Assembly (NCBI RefSeq): GCF_000003605.2
Contig: NW_003142814.1
Coordinates: 33,789 to 55,505, forward strand
DNA: 21,717 nt
Origin: Saccoglossus kowalevskii
Taxonomy: Eukaryota; Hemichordata; Enteropneusta; Harrimaniidae
Reading direction: 5' to 3'
The notes beneath the pieces were generated by a model. The model saw nothing but the letters and a program-made list of their open reading frames with translations. It searched no databases and was not told the origin of the DNA. The translations under genes were made by a program, and so were the position numbers. This document shows, piece after piece, positions 20,565 through 21,717 of the stretch. Numbering within the stretch: the first letter of the stretch is position 1; every line of letters starts with the position of its first letter.

Positions 20565-20861
20565 ATACAAAATAATAAAACATGATGATTAATTACAAAA
20601 AATAATAAAAGTGTACTTTTTTGTTAGAAGAATAAAAGCAACATGACGTTTGAGTACAAAAAAGTAATACAAATATATTTTGTTAAGTAAAAGTAAAAAA
20701 TAAGAGCAATACAAAAAGTCAATAATTTCTGTTTACAAATAAAATGAAACTGAATCACGATGATTGAGTACATAAATAAATAATAATAACTTACATAATT
20801 TGGTAGTATTCAAAAAGAATAAAGGCATTAAAAAACATCTATGAATCATTGATATAAAAAC
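20565..20861 (+). repeat. Probable decayed units preceding the right-hand minisatellite
   Basis: Phrases such as AATAATAAAACATGATGATTA, AATAAAAGCAACATGACG and AATAAAATGAAACTGAATCA recur with loose spacing and resemble the AATAAAACATGACTGAATA core of the neighbouring array. I infer that they are older, diverged copies at the array edge. In such AT-rich sequence part of the similarity could be chance. Confidence 0.4.
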
Positions 20862-21717
20862 GGTAAGGTTTACACATAAAATAAAACATGACTGAATATA
20901 AGGTAAGGTTTACACATAAAATAAAACATGACTGAATATAAGGTAAGGTTTACACATAAAATAAAACATGACTAAATATAAGGTAAGGTTTACATATAAA
21001 ATAAAACATGACTGAATATAAAAACGGTAAGGTTTACAATAAAATAAAACATGACTGAATATAAGGTAAGGTTTACATATAAAATAAAACATGACTGATA
21101 TAAAAACGGTAAGGTTTACACATAAAATAAAACATGACTGAATATAAGGTAAGGTTTACATATAAAATAAAACATGACTGAATATAAAAACGGTAAGGTT
21201 TACAATAAAATAAAACATGACTGAATATAAGGTAAGGTTTACATATAAAATAAAACATGACTGAATATAAAAACGGTAAGGTTTACAATAAAATAAAACA
21301 TGACTGAATATAAGGTAAGGTTTACATATAAAATAAAACATGACTGAATATAAAAACGGTAAGGTTTACATATAAAATAAAACATGACTGAATATAAAAA
21401 CGGTAAGGTTTACAGTAAAATAAAACATGACTGAATATAAGGTAAGGTTTACATATAAAATAAAACATGACTGAATATAAAAACGGTAAGGTTTACAATA
21501 AAATAAAACATGACTGAATATAAGGTAAGGTTTACATATAAAATAAAACATGACTGAATATAAAAACGGTAAGGTTTACATATAAAATAAAACATGACTG
21601 AATATAAAAACGGTAAGGTTTACATATAAAATAAAACATGACTGAATATAAAAACGGTAAGGTTTACAATAAAATAAAACATGACTGAATATAAAAACGG
21701 TAAGGTTTTGATGAACT
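20862..21717 (+). repeat. Minisatellite of 39-44-bp units with an 83-bp short-long dimer; runs to the window edge
   Basis: Twenty full units fill 20862-21698 and a truncated one follows (GGTAAGGTTTTGATGAACT). Each unit begins GGTAAGGTTTACA and ends in AATAAAACATGACTGAATATAA. Types: A (40 bp, ACACATAAAA), L (44 bp, ACATATAAAA with AAAC added at the end), S (39 bp, ACAATAAAA). The order is A A A L S L A L S L S L L S L S L L L S, one L being 1 bp shorter and the last S carrying the AAAC end. S-L therefore repeats as an 83-bp dimer through the middle. Copies are almost identical, so expansion and homogenisation are recent. Open minus-strand frames (MFYFICKPYLIFSHV repeats) are by-products. The last ~9 bp leave the repeat, so the right edge may be just reached. 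Confidence 0.96.

Noticed and set aside
20910-21551. Repeated minus-strand open frames (MFYFICKPYLIF...)
   Set aside because: They are translations of the right-hand minisatellite; the same peptide restarts with each dimer and no gene context exists.

Overview
The window looks like AT-rich nuclear DNA of an invertebrate animal, probably marine. The evidence is one spliced receptor gene with GT-AG introns, a decayed non-LTR retrotransposon, a short TTAA-flanked inverted-repeat element, several minisatellites, and old polymeric interspersed repeats of a kind I associate with marine invertebrates such as molluscs, lancelets and hemichordates. The species or phylum cannot be fixed from the sequence. 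There is no bacterial or viral gene organisation and no CRISPR array.

Layout. Positions 1-545 hold three diverged ~158-bp tandem monomers followed by a GACGAC-rich tail. Positions 1557-2636 hold a 21-bp minisatellite of 51 units with no indels, nearly every unit carrying GTAAGT. A ~38-bp AT-rich repeat sits on both sides of it, at 1329 and 3038. Positions 3.1-7.2 kb contain no gene I can support, only a diverged 95-bp duplication near 4.1-4.4 kb. Positions 7.24-8.42 kb are about seven or eight diverged ~150-bp monomers ending in a GACAGACACACA-like tail. Positions 8.4-12.98 kb contain no recognised gene. A 162-bp element with 28-bp inverted termini and TTAA flanks lies at 12980-13149. A truncated, frameshifted retrotransposon ORF2 3' end lies on the minus strand at about 14075-14830.

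The one gene I can support is on the minus strand, 18680 down to 15442. Four exons, all joined by phase-1 introns, encode a predicted 331-residue type I membrane protein: signal peptide, one CUB domain, one LDL-receptor class A repeat, one transmembrane helix and an ~80-residue cytoplasmic tail ending in an acidic cluster and EEKV. The architecture resembles a shortened NETO/SOL-2-like auxiliary receptor or LDLRAD2. Intron 1 contains three copies of a 72-bp tandem repeat.

The right end, 20862-21717, is a second minisatellite of 20 full units of 39-44 bp. Part of it is organised as an 83-bp short-long dimer, and it runs to within a few bases of the window edge. It is preceded by ~300 bp of what look like older, decayed units. 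All three minisatellites carry a 5'-splice-site-like GTAAG on the plus strand, opposite to the gene. The last array also carries AATAAA in every unit.
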